A stretch of DNA of 64,000 bases from Elymus sibiricus (Eukaryota > Streptophyta > Magnoliopsida > Poales > Poaceae). Position 1 is the stretch's first letter, and every line of letters begins with the position of its first letter. Of the stretch, positions 47,670 through 58,136 are shown in pieces. The notes beneath the pieces are model-generated. The model worked only from the letters and a program-made list of their open reading frames with translations. It did not search any database and was not told the DNA's origin. Made by a program: the position numbers and the translations under genes. Where the stretch lies: NCBI GenBank assembly GCA_039707655.1, contig CM077667.1, forward strand, positions 157,150,642-157,214,641. The letters run 5' to 3'.

Positions 47670-48242
47670 TGAAACGTCTCCAACGTACCTATAATTTTTT
47701 ATTGTTCCATGCTATTATAATATCATTCTAGGATACTTTTTGAGTAATAATTTACAAATTTGTAATATTTTTGAGCACTAACCTGTTGACCTAGTGCCCA
47801 GTGCCAGTTCCTGTTTTCTGCGTGTTTTTTACTTTTCAGGTTTACAGTACCAAACGAAGTCCAATTGCCTCCAAACTTTTTTATGATTTTTTCTAGACCA
47901 AACTAAGACCTGGAAGCTTCGAGAAGACTGGAGGCCGCACGAGGGAGGCACAAGCCAACAGGGCGCGGCCAGGGGGGTCGACGCGCCCTTATGGCTTGGC
48001 CCTCCCTGGCGGCCCTCCTACCCCCGTTCTCTGGACTATAAATTCACATATATTCCAAAAACCCTAGAGCATATTCTGAAACACTTTTTCCACCACCGCG
48101 ATCTCATCTGGAGCTTCATTCCGGCACCCTGCCGGAGGGGGGATCGATAGCGGAGGGCCTCTTCATCAACCTTGCTACCCTCATGATGATGTGTGAGTAG
48201 TTCACCACAGACCTACGGGCCCGTAGTTAGTACCTAGATGAC
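47670..48242 (+). repeat. 3' LTR of element C, first part
   Basis: The LTR starts TGAAACGTCTCCAACGTACC and is cut at 48242 by element F. The remainder is 54399-55400. ATGAC at 48238-48242 is the duplicated target. Confidence 0.9.
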
Positions 48243-49127
48243 TGTCGGTGTTCTGGGAACGGGGGTACCCAGACCTGCCTGCCTACGGCCCAGGGCATGG
48301 CCCACTTCATCGACCAAACGCGGCCTGGCGCAGCCCCACTCAGGACAAGGCCCTCGCGAGGGTCCAAGCCTCGCGGGGAGGAACGACGTCAAGGCCGGCA
48401 GGGGATGGACCTCCTCAGGCCCCCTCTGGAGCGGCGGAGATCTCCATGCAAGGCCCGGCCTCGGGAGCCAAAGATGACGCACACAAGGACAGGCGGGCAC
48501 CAGAGCGCCAGGCGGGGCAGTTTCCCCTTTGGTGCAAAGGGAGCAAGGACGTACGCAGGTCCCCAAAGCGCCCCCCAAAGGTTTCCATTCCGGTGCAAGT
48601 AGACCGCAACCACCAGCTCCGCAGGACGGACATCATCGCTGAGCCCGTCCCTGCGCCGCTGACAGCCACTTTGCAGGCGAAGACCGCCTTTGGGCAGGGC
48701 GAGCACGAACCCATGTCCCCTTTCAAAATTGGCCGTTGTGGGATCCCTTCCCGCCATTGCGATAAGGGAGGAGGACCCGGGCCGGAGCTATATATAGAGG
48801 GTAGGCTGCACCGTAGAGCGGGGACTCTCGGATCCACCAACTCCACCATTCTTCAACCACAGGGCCTCAGGAGGCCCCCAAACACTGTACTTGTACATCC
48901 ACCTCACCTCCTTGAGAGGCAATCCACCCAAAAGCAGGAGTAGGGTATTACGCTTTGCAACGGCCCGAACCTGGGTAAACTGTTGTGTTCATCGTCTTCC
49001 TCGTCTTTGCGCGAGTTCATTGCCGTGTTCGTCGAGTAGCGAGTTAGGTTGGGTGAAGCTGCCGGGGATCTTCGCACACGCCCCTGTGTTCGAATCTTAA
49101 GGGTTTTGCGGAGCCCGAAATCCGACA
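48243..49127 (+). repeat. 5' LTR of element F
   Basis: The LTR is 885 bp with a TATATATAG box at 48789-48797. Both strands carry open frames of 100-230 codons because of high GC. They are shared with the 3' LTR and not considered genes. Confidence 0.9.
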
Positions 49128-49129
49128 TT

Positions 49130-49147
49130 TGGCGCGCCAGGTAGGGG
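49130..49147 (+). other. Primer binding site of element F
   Basis: TGGCGCGCCAGGTAGGGG lies two bases after the LTR end, the usual position. I cannot name the matching tRNA with certainty. Confidence 0.7.
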
Positions 49148-49198
49148 GCGTGTCGAGGTCATCTCCGAGCTTCGTCCTTCCCAAGCTTCGCCGCTCTG

Positions 49199-50425
49199 AT
49201 GGCCAGCGCTCAGCAAGCTTCCCCGAGCCGCGACGGGCAGGCCCCTGTCAACCCCGCCGCAGCGGTCGGAGGCCCACGCCCCGGCATTGTGGTACGAAGC
49301 GGCCAGTACCAGGCCGCTAGTGTCGCCTCCGCCGTTACCGCCTCCCGCGCCGCTCAAGCGCACGGCGGGCAAGCAGCGCTCACATCATCATCAACACGTC
49401 GCACCTATGTGGGGGACCTCGACGCGCACGACGCGCTACTATTGGCAAGCGAGATGCTCCGCCACCGACCAACGCACGGGGGCTTCGACGCATGGGCAGA
49501 CCACATCGCGGAGCTGGTCGCCGTCGCCCAAAACGCCATCCTTTCTCACTCCTCTTCAAGACCGCAGGCATCAGGCGCCGGGGGCTCGCAAGCCGCGCCC
49601 GCCCCCAGGCCCGCCGGCGGAAGGGCCCCTTCAACGCCAGACGGGGCCGAGCGGGGCGCGCCGCACGCTGTGCTCCTTCTCCTCCGAATCCCGGTGACCG
49701 GCTTCGGGGCGCCGCCCGGCGACAACCACCAGGCGCAAGGAGGGAACAGCGGGGCGCATGGCGCGCGCACCGACGTGCATCCCCGCGACCAGGTGGGCCC
49801 TTAGCAGCCCGGGTTGACCAGGCGGGAGCGCGCCATCCGGCGCAGCAAGCAGGCGGCGCAGGTGGCCGGACGAGCAAGCGGCAACAGCGGAGGCGCAACG
49901 GGACACCAAGGGGAGAATCTACACCAGGGGACGCGAGGGCCACCGAACGGCGGTGGCAGAGGTAAGCAACTCCATTCTGAGGCCCGGCGCAGGAGGGTCT
50001 GCGAGCGACGAGCACGGGGTGACCTTCCCCCGCTGCCGGGAGGGCCCGTTCCCGGTGCACCGGCGGACGGCTCAGGGGGCGGACTGAGCACCTACGTGGA
50101 GCCCTATGTACCATGCTACGTCATACCACCTGGCCCGCCTGGCGGGGGGTGGTATGGGCGCCCGCCGCAGGCGCCAGCACACCCCAAGAGTAAGGAGAAC
50201 CATGGGCGTCCCCCCTCGAGCCGGCCCTGGGGGCTCCCGCCAGCGGAGCACCGGGACAGGGCTACGCAAGCAGGGGGGGCACCCTCGAGCTACGGGGCGC
50301 GGCACCGGCCGACACCCCCGCGGGAAAGTGACGACAGGCCAAGCCCTCAGCCCTCAGGAGTGATGACTTGGGGTGAGCGGCAAGGCACGAGCAGCGCGGG
50401 CCACCCACAGCAACTACGGCACTGA
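49199..50425 (+). pseudogene. Gag-like N-terminal frame of element F, degenerate
   Basis: A 201-codon frame starts MASAQQASPSRDGQAPVNPA 70 bp after the primer binding site and stops TAG at 49802-49804. A shifted frame stays open from 49814 to 50425 and is rich in Gly, Pro, Arg and Gln. DAHDALLLASEMLRHRPTHG looks like an ordered helix, and the rest is low-complexity. Position suggests the N-terminus of gag in Triticeae gypsy elements, but no gag core or zinc knuckle is seen. The GC-rich opposite strand also has frames, judged shadows. Confidence 0.5.
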
Positions 50426-52151
50426 TGCGGCCTCGGGAGCACGGGCCTCATGAGGCCCTCGGGACTTCGTCCGGAGGGCCCACGGATGCCTCACAAGGCA
50501 ATCTTCATCGACAAAACACCCTTATGGACGCGCCGATGCATCGTGCTCATGTTTGGGAGTCGGGAGCGCAATCCCGAGGTCGCGCGGGGAACGGTGCACT
50601 CGGGTTAGGGTCATAAGGGCGCGCAACCGGGCAGAAATGCACGGGACGGTTCTTGGCGGAGTTGGGAGCCACCAGGCCGAGCGCCTGGGGGCTCGCCCAG
50701 CTATCTACGGCCGTGACACTCTCACATAATAATGAGCGGGCTGTATACGCCCGGAGCCCCCCGAGGACGCGGAGGGGTTCCTCCCACGCAATGTGGCAGC
50801 CACAGCCCAGAGCTGGTGGAGAAGTCAACACTGCCCATCAATGGCTATGCCCATGCAACGTGGATTCCCTACGCTCAGCGCTGGGGGAAGACGAAGACTA
50901 GCCTAGGTGCCGGACGCGGCGTTTGCTTGCTTCTTTTTGGTGTTCGAGCTGCTATTTTTTGGAATGAAGTCTGAGGATTTCGAGATTTTATATTTAAAAA
51001 CAAAAGGGGCGGGGATTTTTCTCTCTGTGATTCTCTCTCTTTACTGAACCTGGTTTCTCGCTCGCTGAACGGTGTTTCGAAAGCCCTACGTCGCCCTGAG
51101 GCACGTCAGAGCAAGGTAACGAGGTTTTGCCGCCTCAGGGGCGCACATCTTTCAGCTACCGACCCTCGCTCGGGGGCTCCGACCGCAGCGTGATACCGCC
51201 TCATGGAGCCTCGGGAGGCCTCGGGGCCTCCTGGGGCAGCGGCCGAAGGGATGGAATGGGGGATCGCTCGAGCGTTAAAGGGGGCTCCTGAGCAACGCGC
51301 CTCAGGAGCCTTACTGGTCACAAAGCCACTCGCCCCTCTGATGCCGTCCTTGGTTTCCGGTCGGTATCAGAGGTGTCGAGGCCTCGCCCCATGAAGTGCG
51401 TCCTTGGTTTCCGGTCGTACCTAATGGTGGTGGGGAAATGTGCGGGACTAGGATCTGTCGACGTAGAGCGGTTTGAGCGTCAAAGGGGGCTCCTGAGCAG
51501 CACGCCTCAGGAGCCTTACCGGTCATATAGCCACTCGACCACCCTGATGTCGTCCTTGGTTTCCAGTCAGCGTCAGGGGAGTCGGGGCCTGACCCCGTGG
51601 CTGTGTCCTTGGTTATCCGGTCGTACGCGGCGGTGGTCGGGAAATGCGCGGGACTGGGACCTGCAGACACAGAGTGCCGAAAGGGCCCCCAAACCGTCCC
51701 ACGAACAAGGAAGGAGCAACTCAGGACGAGTTGCGAGCGAGGCCATCGCCACCCCATAAGCTAAGTACACTACAAAACCGAGCAAGGGCCTCCTGGCCTC
51801 ATGTCGACCCAGGGGCAGAAATAAGAGCTACGGATACTAACGAAAGGATGCAGGTACTACGGACCCGGCCATGATAAGCGGCAAGGCCACCAACCGGGCG
51901 AACGGTGGCGCAAGCGACGCCTCGGGAGGAGACACCTCGTGAGGGCTCCGACGGCCATTGTCACCAGACCACGGCGTGATCAGCATCAAGCCCCACGTGA
52001 GGAAGCTAAGCCGCGACGTCAGCGCACGGATAGCCCAGCGGCGCAAGGGGGGAAGGTATACGGCAAAGATAACACGCAAAAGATTAACGCCCAACGGGGC
52101 AGAGTTCTTCTTCTGGCATTACAGGAACCGGAAAGGGGAAACAGAGGACGC
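50426..52151. repeat. Non-coding interior of element F with a ~205-bp tandem repeat
   Basis: No gene is recognised. Two copies of a 205-bp unit start at 51271 and 51476. Each contains the perfect stem GGCTCCTGAG/CTCAGGAGCC (first at 51282-51309) and the phrase 'gtccttggtttccggtc', which occurs again within units. The rest has no visible motif. Confidence 0.65.
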
Positions 52152-53015
52152 CTAGGAGGAGAAACTGCCGTCGCCATCCGCGCCGCTGGCCGGCTCGGCG
52201 TCGGAGCCGTCCTCCTCACTGGAGGCGGGCTCCTGGATGAACTGCTCCACCATGCCTTCCACGAACAGGCGAACCTCGTCCCGGAGGGGGCGCTGAAGCT
52301 CGTCGGGCACTCGCTCCCCGTCGCGCCGGAGATCGAGTTGCGGGGCGAAGCGGCGCAGGTTGGAGAAGGCGACCGTCAAGGCGAGGTCCAGAAGGTCGCG
52401 CGCGTCGGACGCGCTGTCCGCGTCCACCCGGGAGACGCCGGTCTCCAGCGCCTCCACCACCTTCCGGAAGAACTCAAGGTAGCCCCCGTCGCCACGCACG
52501 TTTGGCAGCGCGGGAGCGTCCCCGGCGAACCGGTTCACTAACCGGCCGCGCGGCAGGCAATGTCCGCAAACTGTTTGGCGCGCTGGGAGTCCAGCAGCCT
52601 GGCGTGCGCCACCTCGTCCTGGGCGGCCTGCACGGCGTCGGCCGCCTCCTGGACCTGGGTCTAGAGGGACGCCAGCTCTGCTTTGGCCTCCGCCTCACCC
52701 CGGAGGGCGGCTTGGATGGCGACGTCGGCGGTGGCCAGCCGGGCCCGTAGTGCCTCCACCTTCTCCTGGAGCTCGCCAAGCTTGCGCTTCTTGGCCGCGG
52801 GCGCCCTGCGGGGGGGAAGAGAGTCATGCTCGGAAAGCTGGGTGGAAGGATCAAAGCAGAAGGAGGCGGCGGAGCACTTACTCGTCGATCAGAGCCCAGC
52901 GTCGGCGAACTTGCGCCGACCCAGAAGACCCTCCACCGCTGCCTCCGGAGGCGAGCGAGGGAGTTGGCGGAGCCGCGCGCTTCCCTCCGCCAGCGTCGCT
53001 TCCCCTGGACGCCAT
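52152..53015 (-). pseudogene. Antisense two-exon gene in element F, coiled-coil protein of about 260 aa, two lesions
   Basis: The gene lies opposite to the element, between its interior and the 3' LTR. The ATG at 53015 begins MASRGSDAGGGKRAAPPTPS. Exon 1 ends at 52882, and the intron 52881-52807 (75 bp) starts GTAAGT and ends GCAG. Exon 2 from 52806 continues in the same phase as APAAKKRKLGELQEKVEALR, giving a KKRK basic motif and a coiled coil. A TAG at 52663-52661 and a one-base shift near 52541 interrupt it. After them the frame reads VNRFAGDAPALPNVRGDGGY, LEFFRKVVEALE and ends in an acidic Ser/Glu/Asp tail with TAG at 52152. A TATAAAT box lies 106 bp upstream. The C-terminal half resembles grass proteins annotated as 'putative gypsy type transposon' (from memory). 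The role is unknown. Confidence 0.65.
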
Positions 53016-53120
53016 GCAGGGCAAGAAGATGGGAAGGAAAGAGGGAATTCTCGGCGGAGCAAAGGGGACATGAAGAAGACTCGAGACTGCAATGCCCTCC
53101 CCTTGCCACAGGCGGGGCAG

Positions 53121-53127
53121 ATTTATA
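53121..53127 (-). promoter_or_regulatory. TATA box candidate for the antisense gene in element F
   Basis: The minus strand reads CTATAAATCTGCCCC. It is an isolated AT-rich heptamer in a GC-rich stretch, 106 bases before the ATG, which is the spacing expected for a plant promoter with a short leader. Confidence 0.55.
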
Positions 53128-53496
53128 GAAATAACCGCAGCCGCCAAGCGTCGTGGGAGGGCAGGCGTCGCGCGCCCCTCGGGCGCCGCAAGGTGCTTCG
53201 GTTAGTGTCTTACCATTCATGTCGCCTCCCCTGCCAACTGAAGGGTCACGTCCGCGCGGCCCGAGGGGTGGAGGCCTGAGGTGGCGGCAGCATTCAATAA
53301 GGAACAATGATGGCCGGCGCAACACCCAGACGTCGTGTCAGTTTGACCGGGAGCGCTTCCGGGCGCCTTGGGGAGCGGAGGCGCCGCCGCCTGGTCGTTC
53401 GACACGTGTGGGGCCTGGCCCGCAGGCAATTTGGGTCCGCGGCGCTTCGGGCCGCCCTCAAGGCTTCGCCCGTAAGCCAGCTCGAGCGCGCCTTGG

Positions 53497-54393
53497 ACCC
53501 GGGGGCTACTGTCGGCGTTCTGGGAACGGGGGTACCCAGACCTGCTTGCCTGCGGCCCAGGGCGTGGCCCACTTCATCGACCAAACGCGGCCTGGCGCAG
53601 CCCCACTCAGGACAAGGCCCTCGCGAGGGTCCAAGCCTCGCGGGGAGGAACGGCGTCAAGGCCGACAGGGGATGGACCTCCTCAGGCCCCCTCCGGAGCG
53701 GCGGAGATCTCCATGCAAGGCCCGGCCTCGGGAGCCAAAGATGACGCACACAAGGACAGGCGGGCACCAGAGCGCCAGGCGGGGCAGTTTCCCCTTTGGT
53801 GCAAAGGGAGCAAGGACGTACGCATGTCCCCAAAGCACCCCCAAAGGTTTCCATTCCGATGCAAGTAGACCGCAACCACCAGCTCCGCAGGACGGACATC
53901 ATCGCTGAGCCCGTCCCTGCGCCGCTGATAGCCACTTTGCAGGTGAAGACTGCCTTTGGGCAGGGCGAGCACGAACCCCTGTCCCCTTTCAAAATTGGCC
54001 GTTGTGGGATCCCTTCCCGCCATTGCGATAAGGGAGGAGGACCCGGGCCGGAGCTATATATAGAGGGTAGGCTGCACCGTAGAGCGGGGACTCTCGGATC
54101 CACCAACTCCACCATTCTTCAACCACAGGGCCTCAGGAGGCCCCCAAACACTGTACTTGTTCATCCACCTCACCTCCTTGAGAGGCAATCCACCCAAAAG
54201 AAGGAGTAGGGTATTACGCTTCGTAGCGGCCCTAACCTAGGTAAACTGTTGTGTTCATCGTCTTCCTCATCTTCGCGCGAGTTCATTGCCGTGTTCGTCG
54301 AGTAGCGAGTTAGGTTGGGTGAATCTGCCGGGGATCTTCGCACACGCCCCTGTGTTCGAATCTTAAGGGTTTTGCGGAGCCCCAAATCCGACA
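53497..54393 (+). repeat. Polypurine tract and 3' LTR of element F
   Basis: GACCCGGGGGCTAC (to 53509) precedes the LTR, which starts TGTCGGCGTTCTGGG at 53510. TATATATAG is conserved near 54056. It is followed by ATGAC and a CT run (54399-54418). Confidence 0.85.
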
Positions 54394-54398
54394 ATGAC

Positions 54399-55400
54399 TC
54401 TCTCTCTCTCTCTCTCTCTTGATCTTCAATACAATGATCACCACATATTCGCTTTGATCTATCCGATGTAACTCTTTTGTGCGGTGCGTTTGTTGGGATC
54501 CGATGAATTGTGGGTTTATGTTCAGATTATTCATGAAAAGTATTTGAGTCTTCTCTGAAATCTGTTATTCATTCTTATTGCATGACCATTATAGCTTCGT
54601 AAATCTCTCCGATCTATTGATTTGCTTTGGCCAAGTTGATTGATCTTTCTTCAGTGAGAGGGGTGCATTGTAGTGGGTTCAACCTGATGGGTTTCTATAT
54701 CCCAGTGACAGAAGGAGACAAGATACGTCTTTGTGTTGTTGCCACTAAGGATAAATCGACGGGGGTTTATATATATTGACTGAGTTTACTTTGTCTATGT
54801 TATGTCATCGTTCTCCAAGCATTACTCTATTTTTCATGAACTTATTACGTAGAGAGACAACAATAGAAGCGCTTTTGAAGTGGAGTAATAGTAATAGGTG
54901 CATGCAGGTGTCGGCCTGTTTTTTTAGACATGATGCCTATATACACATGATCATTGCCGTGAATATCACATAACTATGCGCTTTTCTATTAATTGCCCAA
55001 CAGTAATTTATTTACCCACCGTATGCTTACTTCCATGAGAGATGCCGCTAGGGAAAACTTTGGCCCCGGGGGTCTATTCACTTATATATTTACAAATCTT
55101 ATCATTTCCTTGCTGCCATTATTTTTCTTTTATTTTATTTTGCAATTTACAATAATCTACTATTATCTACACACTTCACTTGCTTACAAAAAACGAGATC
55201 AAGGGGATTGACAACTCTCTTGCCCGCGTTGGGTGCAAGTTGTTTGCTCTTTTTTGTGCAGCCGCTGAAGGCAGTTGTGGATTGATATTCCTATTGGTTC
55301 TATAAACCTTGGTTTCTTAACTGAGGGAAATACATACCCGTATTGTGCTGCAATTACCCGTTCCTCTTCACTTAAAACCCAACGCAGGTCACAAGTATCA
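54399..55400 (+). repeat. 3' LTR of element C, second part
   Basis: The LTR resumes after element F and matches 41570-42570. It ends CACAAGTATCA at 55400. No gene is present. Confidence 0.9.
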
Positions 55401-55453
55401 CGTTTCACAAATGTCTCCTTATCCAAATAATGTACATTAACGAGTCTATCCAT
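55401..55453 (-). pseudogene. MULE transposase, first codons
   Basis: The ATG at 55453 gives MDRLVNVHYLDKETFVKR, then element C interrupts. The frame resumes at 40980 with KGNVDEGEESMVF. Such a start fits grass MULE proteins, which often begin with a short Val/Tyr-rich segment. Confidence 0.7.
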
Positions 55454-56309
55454 CTAAATACTTTGTAAAAAATGTCAATGATAGGCCGACAACATAATAT
55501 GGACCAAATAACTACTACACATTCATGGATCAACAAAGTTCTATGCAGTAAATTCAAACATCAACACAAAATAACAAAATATCATTGCTTAACCCTAACT
55601 ACTTAATAATGACATTGTCTAAACCTAACCCTAAACCTACAAAAATGCCTAACACTAACTATAGATCGGTGTTACAAACATGATTATTAGTCATACTACA
55701 CATATTCAAGCATAAAAACAACCCTATCATCCCTCAAATCCATTGATTTCACACCAAAATGACCTAAACTAGGGTTTGCATACAAGTAAAGAATGCCACC
55801 AAATGAGATGATTCCAACAAACCAAAAATAAGAGGGTGAGTGAGGTACCTTGAGTGATGCAATTGGGCTCGATCCACCGGAGAAAACTCAAGCTATGGAT
55901 ATGGATTTGGTGGAGGCAAGGATGAGGGAGAGAGAGGGGAGAGGAGCTCCGCTTGGGGAATGGAGGAGATTTTGGGGTGAATGGGTGGCTGGTGGGAGCC
56001 ACCCAAGTTCCCCTCACTCACTTAACCAGTCTGAGTACCATACCGCCACCCACTGTGGCGGTAGGCTACCACATCCTTCCGCCACTTATCCACATCAGCG
56101 GGACAGACGAGCCATCTACGTTGACCGGACCCCTACCACCACCGCTAGTGGCAATAGCATGTATATGCCTATCGCTGCGTCAGGTGGTGGTAGAAAAAGG
56201 GTCAGATCTGATTTTTTTTGCACTTCGGGTCAGATCCGGGTAAAGTTAGCCAAAAGGGTCAAAACAGTGAATTTGGCCTCCCGGATCTAGTAGAGCCACA
56301 CGTACATGT
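55454..56309 (-). other. 5' non-coding region and probable terminal inverted repeat of the MULE
   Basis: No gene is recognised. In 56030-56180 GTGGCGG/CCGCCAC-type words recur in both orientations. At 56195-56275 the sequence GGGTCAGATCTGATTT...GGGTCAGATCCGGGTAAAG has the look of a grass MULE terminal repeat. The outer end is not identified because element D starts at 56310 and the other MULE end is outside the window. Confidence 0.5.
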
Positions 56310-58086
56310 TGTTGGGGAACGTTGCATGGGAAACAAAAAATTTCCTACGCACACGCAAGATCTATCCATGGTGATGAGCATCTACGAGAGGGAGAGTGGA
56401 TCTACATACCCTTGTAAATCGCTAAGCAGGAAGCGTTAAGAAACGCGGTTGATGTAGTCGAACGTCTTCACGATCCAAATCGCTAGCCGTCCCGCGATCA
56501 AATCACGATCTAGCGCCGAACGGACGGCACCTCCGGGTTCAGCACACGTACAGCTCGATGACAATCTCCGCCTTCTTGATCCAGCAAGAGGGAGCGGAGA
56601 GGTAGATGAGTTCTCCGGCAGCGCGATGGCGCGGCGGCGGCGGTGGTGGAACTATTCTAGCAGGGCTTCGCCTAAGCGCTGCTGAAAACTAGAGGACACA
56701 ATCTATCAGGGAGAGAGGGCTGCACCGTGGCTTGGGGTTTTCTGGTGCGGCTGCCCTCTCTCCCCTCCAGTATATATAGGAGGAAGGGGAGGGAGGCCGA
56801 CGCCCCTAGGGTGCGGCCGAAGTGGGGAGGTGGAGGAGTCCAACTCCAATCCTACTAGGAGTAGGATTCCTCCCCCACTTGGAAACCCTTTCCACCTCTT
56901 GGGTTTTCCCACCCCTAGCCGCATGGGCCTTAGTCGGGGGGTTCGGCCAGCCCACTAGGGGCTGGTTTGCCTCCTCCCACAGCCCATGAAGCCCTTTGGG
57001 GCGAAAGGCCCCTCCCGATGGTCCACCGGTACCCTCCCGACACTCCCGGTACACTACCGAAGTACCCGAAACTTTTCCGGTGACCAAAACGGGACTTCCT
57101 ATATATCAATTTTTACCTCCGGACCATTCTGATGCTGCTTGTGATGTCCGGGATCTCATCCGGGACTCCGAACAACTTTCGGTCACCAGCATACATAACT
57201 CAATACTACCGAAACGTCACCAAACGTTAAATGTGCAGACCCTGCGGGTTCGAGAACTATGTAGACATGACCGAGACACCTCTACGGTCAATAACCAATA
57301 GCGGGACCTGGATGCCCATATTGGTTCCTACATATTCTATGAAGATCTTTATCGGTTGAACCTCTATGTCAAGGATTCAGTTAATCCCGTACGCTGTTCC
57401 CTTTGTTCTTCGGTATGTTACTTGCCCGAGATTCAATCGTCGGTATCTCTATACCTAGTTCAATCTCGTTACCGGCAAGTCTGTTTACTCATTCCGTAAT
57501 ACAAGATCCCGTGGCTAACACTTAGTCACCTTGCTTGCAAGGCTTATTGTGATGTTGTATTACCGAGTGGGCCCTGAGATACCTCTCCGTCACACGGAGT
57601 AAAAAATCCCAGTCTCGATCCATGCCAGCTCAACAGACACCTTCGGAGATACCTGTAGAGCATATTTATAGTCACCCAGTTACGTTGTGACGTCTGATAC
57701 ACACAAGGTATTCCTCCGGTGTCAGTGAGTTGCATGATCTCATGGTCATAGGAACAGATAATTAACATGCAGAAAAGAATAGGAATAAACTGACACGATC
57801 ATATGCTACGTTCATAGTTTGGGTCTTGTCCATCACATCATTCTCCTAATGATGTCATCCCATTATCAAATGACATCTCATGTCTATGGCTAGGAAACCT
57901 TGACCATCTTTGATCAACGAGCTAGTCCACTAGAGGCATACTAGGGACACAGTGTTGTCTATGTATCCACACATGCAATTGAGTTTCCAATCAACTCAAT
58001 TATAGCATGGATAATAAACGATTATCATGAACAAGGAAATATAATAATAACTACTTTATTATTGCCTCTAGGGCATATTTCCAACA
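56310..58086 (-). repeat. 3' LTR of copia element D
   Basis: The LTR is 1777 bp with ends CCCCAACA and TGTTGGAAATATGCCC on the minus strand. TATATATA lies at about 56771-56778. It has a small deletion near 56806 relative to the LTRs of element A, shared with the partial 5' LTR at 63879. Confidence 0.93.
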
Positions 58087-58136
58087 GTCTCCCACTTGCA
58101 CTAGAGTCAATAATCTAGCTCACATGACTATGTGAT

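Larger units (their letters stand above)
48243..54393 (+). mobile_element. Gypsy-type non-autonomous LTR retrotransposon F
   Basis: LTRs 48243-49127 and 53510-54393 (885 and 884 bp) begin TGTCGG and end CCGACA, with a perfect duplication ATGAC (48238-48242, 54394-54398). The interior is GC-rich. It holds a gag-like sense frame after the primer binding site and an antisense spliced gene near the 3' LTR. No RT, integrase or protease is recognised. LTRs differ by about 27 bases (3 percent) by eye. Confidence 0.9.
40981..55400 (+). mobile_element. Gypsy LTR retrotransposon C with gag-protease only, 3' LTR split by element F
   Basis: The 5' LTR is 40981-42570, the primer binding site is tRNA-Asp type, and gag and protease follow, then a non-coding 2.8 kb. 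The polypurine tract AAGCTTGGGCATAA precedes the 3' LTR, which runs 47670-48242 and 54399-55400. Flanks are CCTTT (40976-40980) and CGTTT (55401-55405), a duplication with one change. LTRs differ by roughly 10 percent over the first 200 bases by eye, so this is an old copy. No integrase, RT or RNase H is present, so it is non-autonomous. Confidence 0.9.

Noticed and set aside
48248..48943. 231-codon frame in the element F LTR, repeated at 53153-53908 and on the minus strand
   Set aside because: It is entirely LTR sequence with high GC, and the TATA box and LTR ends lie within it.
49380..50114. 244-codon minus-strand frame opposite the gag-like frame of F
   Set aside because: It is a shadow of a GC-rich coding strand with no start context, TATA or domain, unlike the antisense gene at 52152-53015.
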